DNA of 41,833 bases from assembly GCF_016793225.1 (NCBI RefSeq), contig NZ_JAEUMN010000157.1, forward strand, positions 1-41,833, read 5' to 3'. This DNA is from Phenylobacterium sp. (GTDB taxonomy: Bacteria > Pseudomonadota > Alphaproteobacteria > Caulobacterales > Caulobacteraceae). This document shows positions 36,274 to 41,833 of this stretch, in pieces (the stretch's first letter is position 1; each line of letters opens with the position of its first letter). Under the pieces are notes generated by a model. It saw only the letters and a program-made list of their open reading frames with translations. It did not search any database and had not been told where the DNA came from. The translations under genes and the position numbers were made by a program.

Positions 36274-37224
36274 TTGCGGATCTTCTACGTCACCCAGGGG
36301 GTGCACCGGACCGGCGGCCAGCTGGTGAACCTCGACCACGTCGCGGCCCTGCGCCGGTTCGGCTACGACGCGCGCCTCCTGTTCGTCCGGCCGGAAGGCG
36401 AGCCGCCGGGGGCCTTCGCGCCCGAGTTCCCGGCCGGCTTCGACGCGCCCTGGAGCGTCGGCGCCCCGTCGCTGGCGGCCGACGACATCGCGGTGGTGGG
36501 CGAGATGTTCGGCGCGGGCGCGCTGGCGGTCATGGACGCGCCCTGCCGCAAGATCCTGCACAACCAGGGGCCCTACTACAGCTTCTCGGCCTTCCTGGAC
36601 GTCCCTTCGATCGAACGCTGGGGCGCCGAGGCGATGATCCTGCCGTCCGGCTTCGCGGCCGACATGCTCCGGCGGATGGGCTGGACGCGGCCGCTCCACG
36701 TGGTTCGGCCCGCGCTGGATCCCGGCTTCGCGTCGGCGGGCGGGCCGCGCCGGCTCCGCATCGCCGCGACCGTCAACCGCCGGCCGCAGGAGTGGCGGCT
36801 GATCCGCGGCGCCTTCCGCTCGCTGCGGCCCGACCTGGGCGAGGTCCCGTGGATCGAGATCAGGGACATGTCCCGCGCCCAGGTCGCCCAGGCCATGGCG
36901 GGCAGCGAGCTCTTCCTGGCGCTCGGCGAGCGTGAGGGCCTCGGCCTGCCGCCCCTCGAGGCCCTGGCCACGGGCGCGCTGGTGGTGGGCTTCACCGGCG
37001 GCGGCGGCCGCGAGTACGCCACGCCCGAGAACGGCGACTGGTTCGACGAGGGCGCCTACATCGAGATCGCCGAGACGCTCGCGCGACGCGTCGACGAACT
37101 GCGCGCCGGCGAGACCTTCGAGGCCCGCCGCGCCGCCGGCCGCGCCGCCGCAGCCGGGTTCAGCCGCGAGGCCTTCGAGGCGCAGCTGGCCGCCGCATGG
37201 GCGTCGATCGCCGGAGAACCTTAG
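36274..37224 (+). CDS. glycosyltransferase family 4-like protein
   Basis: Predicted GT-B glycosyltransferase of 316 residues that transfers a sugar from a nucleotide or other donor. The N-terminus (MRIFYVTQGVHRTGGQLVNLDHVAALRRFGYDARLLFV) is the acceptor-domain Rossmann start, and the donor-site motif is in LFLALGEREGLGLPPLEALATGALVVGF, followed by GGGREYATPENG. The protein is shorter than most GT4 enzymes (usually 350-400 residues), and the acceptor half is reduced. The start is TTG 36274. It lies alone after the clpP terminator, with no polysaccharide genes around it, so the product cannot be named. Confidence 0.83.
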   Translation: MRIFYVTQGVHRTGGQLVNLDHVAALRRFGYDARLLFVRPEGEPPGAFAPEFPAGFDAPWSVGAPSLAADDIAVVGEMFGAGALAVMDAPCRKILHNQGPYYSFSAFLDVPSIERWGAEAMILPSGFAADMLRRMGWTRPLHVVRPALDPGFASAGGPRRLRIAATVNRRPQEWRLIRGAFRSLRPDLGEVPWIEIRDMSRAQVAQAMAGSELFLALGEREGLGLPPLEALATGALVVGFTGGGGREYATPENGDWFDEGAYIEIAETLARRVDELRAGETFEARRAAGRAAAAGFSREAFEAQLAAAWASIAGEP

Positions 37225-37240
37225 GGTCCGTGCCCGATAC

Positions 37241-37312
37241 CCGGTGATCCCGGCGCGGGTCCGGTCGTCTCGGAGCTCTTCCAATTGCGATGGGTCCCGG
37301 CATTCGCCGGGA
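37241..37312. repeat. palindromic intergenic repeat unit
   Basis: TCCCGGCATTCGCCGGGA (37295-37312) is a hairpin related to the one at 3963-3980. A partial unit, GTGATCCCGGCGCGG, lies at about 37244-37258, and another copy of that partial unit is at about 38092-38106. It fills the space between the glycosyltransferase and the convergent cicA-like gene. Confidence 0.6.
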
Positions 37313-37361
37313 CAGTCGGAGCTGCGCACGCCGGCGGCCCGCGCCGCCGGCCAGGCGCGCC

Positions 37362-38006
37362 TCACGGCTTGCCGGTGAACACCCGGAAGTACGGCTGCTC
37401 CGCGATCGCCAGCATCTCGGTGTCGCCGCTGGTGTCGCCGTAGGCCGCGTGGACCCGCAGGTCCGGTCCGTAGGCGGCCTTCAGCCGGGCGACCTTCTCC
37501 GCCCCGCGGCAGTTGGGGGACGAGAACGCCCCGGTGACCCGGTCCTGCGCGTCGAAGGCCAGGGGCGTTCCCAGCAGGTCGTGGGCCGCCAGGCCGCGGG
37601 CGAAGGGCGCCACCACGATGTCGGGCGAGGCCGTGACGATCACCAGCTTGACGCGCTTCGTGCGCCACCGCTTCCACGCGATCATCGCGTCGGGCCGCAG
37701 AAGCTTGCGCGAGAAGAGCTCGGCGAACCGCCGCGCGTCCGCCTCGAGACGCTCGCGCGGCACGCCGGAAAGGAACACTTTGGTCGCCGCCGCTTTGATC
37801 CGTCCGCGATCCCGGTGGAACAGGTAGGCCACGGCGGCCGGCGCCAGCCGCAGACTGCCCAGCCACCACCGGAACGCCGGCGTCCGCCACTTGAGGAACG
37901 CCGTGTAGCTGTCGCGCACGGTGAGCGTGCCGTCGAAATCGAAGGCCACGATGGGCGGATCCCAACCCTCTTCGACCACCGGGTCGTCCTCACGCTCTTG
38001 TGCCAT
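37362..38006 (-). CDS. cicA: HAD-family phosphatase, CicA-like
   Basis: HAD-IB-type phosphatase of 214 residues. Motif I is VAFDFDGTLTVRDSY with D23 and D25; motif II lies in KLVIVTASPDIV; motif IV is HAAYGDTSGDTEML. The helical cap (TAFLKWRTPAFRWWLGSLRLAPAAVAYLF, KAAATKVFLSGVPRERLEADARRFAELF) resembles that of the phosphoserine-phosphatase-like group. In Caulobacter an opposite-strand gene, cicA, lies between clpP and clpX and encodes a HAD protein that is toxic when overproduced. Position and family fit here, so I use that symbol with moderate confidence. ATG 38006 gives a sensible start (MAQEREDDPVVEEGWDPPIVAFD); a further frame to 38081 is possible. The substrate is unknown. Confidence 0.8.
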   Translation of the reverse strand: MAQEREDDPVVEEGWDPPIVAFDFDGTLTVRDSYTAFLKWRTPAFRWWLGSLRLAPAAVAYLFHRDRGRIKAAATKVFLSGVPRERLEADARRFAELFSRKLLRPDAMIAWKRWRTKRVKLVIVTASPDIVVAPFARGLAAHDLLGTPLAFDAQDRVTGAFSSPNCRGAEKVARLKAAYGPDLRVHAAYGDTSGDTEMLAIAEQPYFRVFTGKP

Positions 38007-38228
38007 TTCGGCGCGTTTCCCATCTGGTGCCAGGCGCCGCCGGTTCCCGGAGGTGCGCGCCTCACAATGTCGCTCCCGCAAGCGAACGCTTGTGATCCCG
38101 GCGCGGATCAGGGAATGTCAAGACTTGGACAACCCGCGGCGCGTATCCTGCAAGCGAGGGCAGATGACGCCCCGGGGCGAAGCCGTCCAGACCATCGGCC
38201 GGCTTCGCTGAGAGAGTGAGATGAGACC

Positions 38229-39491
38229 ATGACCAAGGCGGCCAGCGGAGATTCGAAGAGCACGCTGTATTGCTCTTTCTGCGGCAAGAGCCAGCACGAG
38301 GTGCGTAAGCTCATCGCAGGTCCGACTGTGTTCATCTGTGATGAATGCGTGGAACTGTGCATGGACATCATTCGCGAGGAGCACAAGATCTCCTTCGTGA
38401 AGTCCAAGGATGGCGTGCCCACTCCGAAGGAAATCCGCGAAGTCCTCGACGATTACGTGATCGGCCAGGATCACGCCAAGAAGGTCCTCTCGGTCGCGGT
38501 CCACAATCACTACAAGCGCCTGAACCACGCGACGAAGAACAACGACGTCGAACTGGGCAAGGCGAACATCCTGCTGATCGGCCCCACGGGCACCGGCAAG
38601 ACCCTGCTGGCGCAGACGCTCGCCCGAATCATCGACGTGCCGTTCACCGTCGCCGACGCGACGACGCTCACCGAAGCCGGTTATGTGGGCGAGGACGTCG
38701 AGAACATCATCCTCAAGCTGCTGCAGGCCGCGGACTACAACGTCGAGCGCGCGCAGCGCGGCATCGTCTACATCGACGAGGTCGATAAGATCAGCCGGAA
38801 GTCCGACAACCCCTCCATCACGCGGGACGTGTCGGGCGAGGGCGTGCAGCAGGCGCTGCTCAAGATCATGGAGGGCACCGTCGCCTCCGTGCCGCCGCAG
38901 GGCGGGCGCAAGCATCCGCAGCAGGAGTTCCTGCAGGTCGACACGACCAACATCCTGTTCATCTGCGGCGGCGCCTTCGCCGGCCTCGAGAAGATCATCT
39001 CGGCGCGCGGGCAGGGCACTTCGATCGGCTTCGGCGCCAAGGTCTCCGACCCTGACGAGCGCCGCACCGGCGAGATCTTCCGCCAGGTGGAGCCGGACGA
39101 CCTGCTCCGCTTCGGCCTGATCCCCGAGTTCGTGGGCCGTCTGCCCGTCATCGCGACGCTGGACGACCTGGACGAGAAGGCCCTGGTGAAGATCCTCACC
39201 GAGCCGAAGAACGCCTTCGTGAAGCAGTACGTCCGCCTCTTCGAGATGGAGAACGTGGGCCTCACCTTCACCGACGACGCGCTGAACGCCGTGGCCCGCA
39301 AGGCCATCGTGCGCAAGACCGGCGCGCGCGGCCTGCGCTCGATCCTCGAGGGCGTGCTGCTCGACACCATGTACGAGCTGCCCACCTACGACGGCGTCGA
39401 GGAGGTGGTGGTCAACGCGGAAGTCATCGAAGGCCGCGCCCAGCCGCTGATCATCTACGCCGAACGCCGCGACAAGGGCGGCGCGGCGTAA
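38229..39491 (+). CDS. clpX: ATP-dependent Clp protease ATP-binding subunit ClpX
   Basis: AAA+ unfoldase of 420 residues that feeds substrates to ClpP and, in Caulobacterales, drives cell-cycle proteolysis. The N-terminal zinc-binding domain has C15, C18, C37 and C40 ([25 protein letters not shown]). The AAA+ module shows Walker A GPTGTGKT, pore loop GYVGED, Walker [11 protein letters not shown], the RKH loop [10 protein letters not shown] and the ClpP-contacting IGF loop in [10 protein letters not shown], then [21 protein letters not shown] in the small domain. ATG 38229 opens [15 protein letters not shown], as expected. It is divergent from the cicA-like gene. Confidence 0.98.
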   Translation: MTKAASGDSKSTLYCSFCGKSQHEVRKLIAGPTVFICDECVELCMDIIREEHKISFVKSKDGVPTPKEIREVLDDYVIGQDHAKKVLSVAVHNHYKRLNHATKNNDVELGKANILLIGPTGTGKTLLAQTLARIIDVPFTVADATTLTEAGYVGEDVENIILKLLQAADYNVERAQRGIVYIDEVDKISRKSDNPSITRDVSGEGVQQALLKIMEGTVASVPPQGGRKHPQQEFLQVDTTNILFICGGAFAGLEKIISARGQGTSIGFGAKVSDPDERRTGEIFRQVEPDDLLRFGLIPEFVGRLPVIATLDDLDEKALVKILTEPKNAFVKQYVRLFEMENVGLTFTDDALNAVARKAIVRKTGARGLRSILEGVLLDTMYELPTYDGVEEVVVNAEVIEGRAQPLIIYAERRDKGGAA

Positions 39492-39504
39492 CTTCACCCG
39501 TCGT

Positions 39505-39568
39505 CATCCCGCGGCCTGTCCGCGGGACCCATCCTTGGGCGGCAGGTGAAGCGGGCCGCGGGATCACG
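39505..39568. repeat. palindromic repeat after clpX
   Basis: TCCCGCGG-CCTGT-CCGCGGGA (39505-39525) is a strong hairpin 14 bases after the clpX stop. The words GGGCCGCGGGATCACG at about 39553-39568 are a reversed relative. It belongs to the same loose class of dispersed palindromes as 3963-3980 and may also end the clpX transcript. Confidence 0.5.
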
Positions 39569-39603
39569 TTGAAGGTGCGGGCCTCCCGCGCCACACTGCG
39601 CCC

Positions 39604-39990
39604 ATGCCCCTCATCAACGGCCTCGACCACGTCAACATCCGCACCGCCGACCTGGCCGCCACGCGGGCGTTCCTGGTGGACGTGCTGGGCCTCGTCGAGG
39701 GCTGGCGGCCGCCGTTCCCGTTCCCGGGGGCGTGGCTCTACGCCGGCGACAAGGACGTGGTGCACCTCGTCGAGGTGGACGCGCCCGCGGCCGAGTCGGC
39801 GGGGTCGTCCCTCGACCACTTCGCCTTCGACATCTCCGACTATGACGATGCGTTCGCTCGCGTGCAGCGCTCCGGGCGGAAGTTCCGCGCGGTCGAGACG
39901 CCCGGCACGACCGTCAGGCAGATCTTCGTCCGCGACCCCACGGGCGTGACCATCGAGCTGAACTGGAAAGGCGAACGGCCGCGAGGCTGA
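39604..39990 (+). CDS. VOC-family (glyoxalase/bleomycin-resistance fold) protein
   Basis: Small metalloenzyme-fold protein of 128 residues. The two betaalphabetabetabeta units of the VOC fold are visible: LDHVNIRTADLAATRAFLVDVLGLVEGWRP with WLYAGDKDVVHLVEVD, then LDHFAFDISDYDDAFARVQRSG with VRQIFVRDPTGVTIELNW. Probable metal ligands are the His residues in LDHVNI and LDHFAF and the Glu in TIELNW. The reaction cannot be told from sequence; lyase, isomerase and dioxygenase members share this pattern. It lies between clpX and lon. Confidence 0.86.
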   Translation: MPLINGLDHVNIRTADLAATRAFLVDVLGLVEGWRPPFPFPGAWLYAGDKDVVHLVEVDAPAAESAGSSLDHFAFDISDYDDAFARVQRSGRKFRAVETPGTTVRQIFVRDPTGVTIELNWKGERPRG

Positions 39991-40034
39991 CGGGGCGATC
40001 CGTCCCGCCGGTTCCTTCAGGCCGAAGGCCGTTC

Positions 40035-40130
40035 TTTTTCGACCACGAATGAACACGAAGAACACGAATGTTCGCCGAGAGCTCCGGGCCCCATTCGTGT
40101 GCATTCGTGTTCATTCGTGGTTCGAAGAAG
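40035..40130. repeat. inverted element built of CACGAATG-type units
   Basis: The left arm (about 40035-40070) reads TTTCGACCACGAATGAAC and on to ACACGAATG. The right arm (40092-40130), read on the other strand, has TTCGAACCACGAATGAAC and then ACACGAATG. The arms are alike over about 35 bases around a ~21-base centre, and each holds two or three ACGAA units. It is an inverted repeat with internal direct repeats and carries no gene. Confidence 0.72.
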
Positions 40131-40213
40131 GCGCTTCGCGCGAGGGGCGCCTCCGCTGTGGCGGTTGGCCGGCTCACTACGTGCGACCGAATCTGACGTA
40201 GCCGCATGAGCCC

Positions 40214-40807
40214 ATGCGGCGGATGACCGCCGCGCCGCCCGACATCGACATCGAGGCCGCCCTGGCCCGGATCGCCGCGTGCGACCTGGCCGGCGCCGAG
40301 GAAGCGCATGCGCGGATGATGGCGGCCGAGAGCGCCGCCGAGTTCTCCGACCTCGGCCGGACCTACCAGCGGCTCGCGCGCTCGCTCCGCCAGTCGCTGG
40401 CGCTGAAGGCGCGCCTGGCGCGCGAGGCCGAGGCGGCGGCCCGCGAAAGGCTGCTGGACGTCGCGCGTCGGACCGCGCGGGGCCGCGAGCTCGAAGGCCG
40501 GCTCGGCGCGGCCGTGGTCGTCTGCGCCGAGCCCCACGAGCGCGAGGCGGCCCTGGCGGCGCTGGCGCGCGAGGTCGAGATCGAGTCCGAGCGGCCCGAT
40601 TTCCTGACGGCCGACATCGAGGCGCTGGTCGCCGACATCTGCGCGCGGCTGCCGCTGGACGAGCCCAAGGTCGACGCCGTCGACCGTGTCAGCCACGTGA
40701 TGGGCAAGGGTCTCTGGCCCCATCAGGCCGCCTGGCCGTCCGAAGAGGTCACGCCCGCGGGCATGTCCTCGGCCGCGCCGCGGCCCGGCGCTCCCGACAC
40801 CGGTTGA
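40214..40807 (+). CDS. hypothetical helical protein upstream of lon
   Basis: Protein of 197 residues that I do not recognise. It opens MRRMTAAPPDIDIEAALARIAACDLAGAEEAHARMMAAE. A helical region rich in Ala, Arg and Glu follows (FSDLGRTYQRLARSLRQSLALKARLAREAEAAARERLLDVARR), then VCAEPHEREAALAALAREVEIESERPDFLTADIEALVADICARLPLDEP and a short Gly/Pro tail. There is no signal peptide or TM segment. The start may be ATG 40214 or the ATG at 40226. The codon use is like its neighbours, so it is probably a real gene. A structural or regulatory role is possible. Confidence 0.68.
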   Translation: MRRMTAAPPDIDIEAALARIAACDLAGAEEAHARMMAAESAAEFSDLGRTYQRLARSLRQSLALKARLAREAEAAARERLLDVARRTARGRELEGRLGAAVVVCAEPHEREAALAALAREVEIESERPDFLTADIEALVADICARLPLDEPKVDAVDRVSHVMGKGLWPHQAAWPSEEVTPAGMSSAAPRPGAPDTG

Positions 40808-41239
40808 GCCGCGGCCCCGGCGCCCCGGTGACGCCGCTTGCCGCAAGATCCTGGCGCACGGTCGAGGCCTCCAGGCCCGGTCGCGACGCCGCCTGTCCGC
40901 TCGCCCGGCCCGCGTGGGGGGAGGGACCGTCTCGTCATGCGCGACGGCCTCGCCTTGAGCGGAGGCCGCCGCGTCCATATCTAGGCGGTGTGGTCGGGCA
41001 TGGCCTTGCGCGTCGCCCCCGCGTTCTCCCGCTCAAGCTGGCTTGTCAGAGGCGATGGGACGCAGTGTCGCGCATGGCTCTTGCTGCGCTTGAAAGGTGT
41101 TGGAAACCGTCCACATAAATCGTTGAGCAAGCCGCCGAGGTCCGGCGGACGGGTCGTCCGACTCAAGCGCATCGTTTGAGTGACCGCGATCCGGCAGGCG
41201 AGGTCGCCACTGAAGGGGCCCGCCAGGAGTTAGAGCATC
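40808..41239 (+). other. 432-base lon upstream region without a gene
   Basis: I see no credible gene or tRNA here. It holds a 7-bp dyad (40945-40951 with 40962-40968) and, near the 3' end, a sigma32-like promoter described separately. The 121 bases between that promoter and the lon ATG would be a long leader. Confidence 0.6.
41089..41118 (+). promoter_or_regulatory. lon: sigma32-type (heat-shock) promoter for lon
   Basis: CTTGAAA at 41089-41095 and CCACATAA at 41111-41118 are separated by 15 bases, close to the sigma32 consensus CTTGAAA / CCCCATnT. It lies 121 bases before the lon start. Lon is a known heat-shock protease, so the position makes sense. The motif is seen; use of the promoter is inferred. 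Confidence 0.62.
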
Positions 41240-41833
41240 ATGTCAGAGATCAAGATTCTGCCGATCCTGCCGCTGCGGGACATCGTGGTCTTCCCTCATC
41301 AGCCGGTGCCGCTCTTCGTGGGCCGCGAGAAATCCGTGCGTGCGCTCGAAGAGGCGATGCGCGGCGAGGGCAAGCAGATCCTGCTGGCCACCCAGAAGGA
41401 CAAGGACGACGACGATCCGTCGCCCGGCGCCATCTATGACGTCGGCGTGGTCGCCACCATCCTGCAGCTCCTGAAGCTGCCTGACGGCACCGTGAAGGTG
41501 CTGGTCGAGGGCAAGGCGCGCGCGGGCATCACCCGCTTCACCGGCCAGGAAGACTACTACGAGGCCGAGATCGCCATGGTCCAGGAGGACGGCGTCGGCT
41601 CGCCCGAGGCCGAGGCCCTGAGCCGCGCGGTGATCGAGCAGTTCGAGAACTACGTCAAACTCAACAAGAAGGTCCCGCCCGAGGCGCTGGCGGCGATCCC
41701 GCAGATCGACAACCCGTCCGAGCTGGCCGACCGCATCGCCGGTCACCTGAGCGTCAAGATCGCCGAGAAGCAGCAGCTGCTCGAGGTCTTCAACGTCGTG
41801 AAGCGCCTGGAGAAGGTCTACGCCCTGATGGAG
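41240..41833 (+). CDS. lon: ATP-dependent protease Lon (3' partial)
   Basis: The first 198 residues of Lon, a AAA+ serine protease for damaged and regulatory proteins; the frame is open to the window end. MSEIKILPILPLRDIVVFPHQPVPLFVGREKSVRALEEAMRG is the typical Lon start. The substrate-binding LON domain continues with GVVATILQLLKLPDGTVKVLVEGKARA and ends in the helix LSVKIAEKQQLLEVFNVVKRLEKV. ATG 41240 follows GGAGTTAGAGC. The ATPase and protease domains lie outside the window. In Caulobacter lon follows clpX; here a VOC gene and a hypothetical gene lie in between. Confidence 0.96.
   Translation, partial: MSEIKILPILPLRDIVVFPHQPVPLFVGREKSVRALEEAMRGEGKQILLATQKDKDDDDPSPGAIYDVGVVATILQLLKLPDGTVKVLVEGKARAGITRFTGQEDYYEAEIAMVQEDGVGSPEAEALSRAVIEQFENYVKLNKKVPPEALAAIPQIDNPSELADRIAGHLSVKIAEKQQLLEVFNVVKRLEKVYALME

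Noticed and set aside
35365-37965. An 866-residue open frame on the minus strand across clpP and the glycosyltransferase
   Set aside because: It spans two real plus-strand genes and an intergenic terminator, with composition typical of antisense shadows.
40035-40130. CACGAATG repeats as a CRISPR array
   Set aside because: The units are short, irregular and arranged as an inverted pair with no unique spacers of constant length, and there are no cas genes.

Overview
The window is high-GC, gene-dense alphaproteobacterial chromosome. Gene content and order point to the Caulobacterales, most like Phenylobacterium or Caulobacter. The main reasons are the glnB-glnA pair, the clpP / cicA-like phosphatase / clpX / lon block, parE, the suf cluster with a SufT-type gene, and a PEPxxWA-CTERM protein. 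This assignment is inference from gene content; no rRNA or tRNA is visible. I see no insertion sequence, integrase, phage gene, CRISPR array or plasmid gene, so this is mainly core chromosome with small accessory pieces between housekeeping blocks.

Layout. (1) 1-3924: the end of a suf Fe-S assembly operon (sufC partial, sufD, sufS, sufT, sufA) and a two-TM protein. (2) 4118-8312, mostly minus strand: a PaaG-like crotonase, a diguanylate cyclase with a coiled coil, a RhlE-type RNA helicase and a small basic/Ala-rich protein. (3) 8366-15341: parE, a lone PEP-CTERM protein, a LuxR regulator divergent from an HSL-type esterase, and an M61 peptidase. (4) 15440-17276: glnB-glnA. (5) 17516-21131, plus strand: a thiolase-like TLP1 protein, a histidine phosphatase and a bifunctional NAD(P)HX repair enzyme. 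(6) 21166-28178: mixed small genes, including a HAD phosphatase, an LPG-synthase-type membrane protein, a BON protein, a VanZ-like protein, a PHA-system protein, an acidic 92-aa protein, an ABC-F ATPase, ndk and a DUF6481-like protein. Several convergent pairs overlap at their stop codons. (7) 28231-30551: a cobalt-type nitrile hydratase operon (alpha, beta, accessory) divergent from a DsbA-family oxidoreductase. (8) 30561-35423: a secreted M20 peptidase divergent from a 1108-residue ExeM/NucH-type extracellular nuclease with RTX repeats. (9) 35557-41833: clpP, a glycosyltransferase, a cicA-like HAD phosphatase, clpX, a VOC protein, a hypothetical protein and the start of lon.

How the genes work together. 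SufS supplies sulfur, the SufBCD scaffold (sufB lies off the window) builds the cluster, and SufA/SufT help deliver it. GlnB and GlnA are the nitrogen sensor and the enzyme it controls. ClpX unfolds substrates for ClpP, and Lon is a second AAA+ protease; a sigma32-like promoter before lon fits heat-shock control. The nitrile hydratase would convert nitriles to amides, with the accessory gene serving metal loading.

No complete, clearly new multigene system is evident. The most interesting items are regulatory or structural: a direct repeat holding two GANTC sites between the LuxR gene and the esterase; perfect palindromes before glnB and beside the nuclease; a CACGAATG inverted element before lon; the nitrile hydratase/DsbA pair; a thiolase-like protein without its catalytic Cys; and secreted substrates (RTX nuclease, PEP-CTERM protein) whose export machinery is not nearby.
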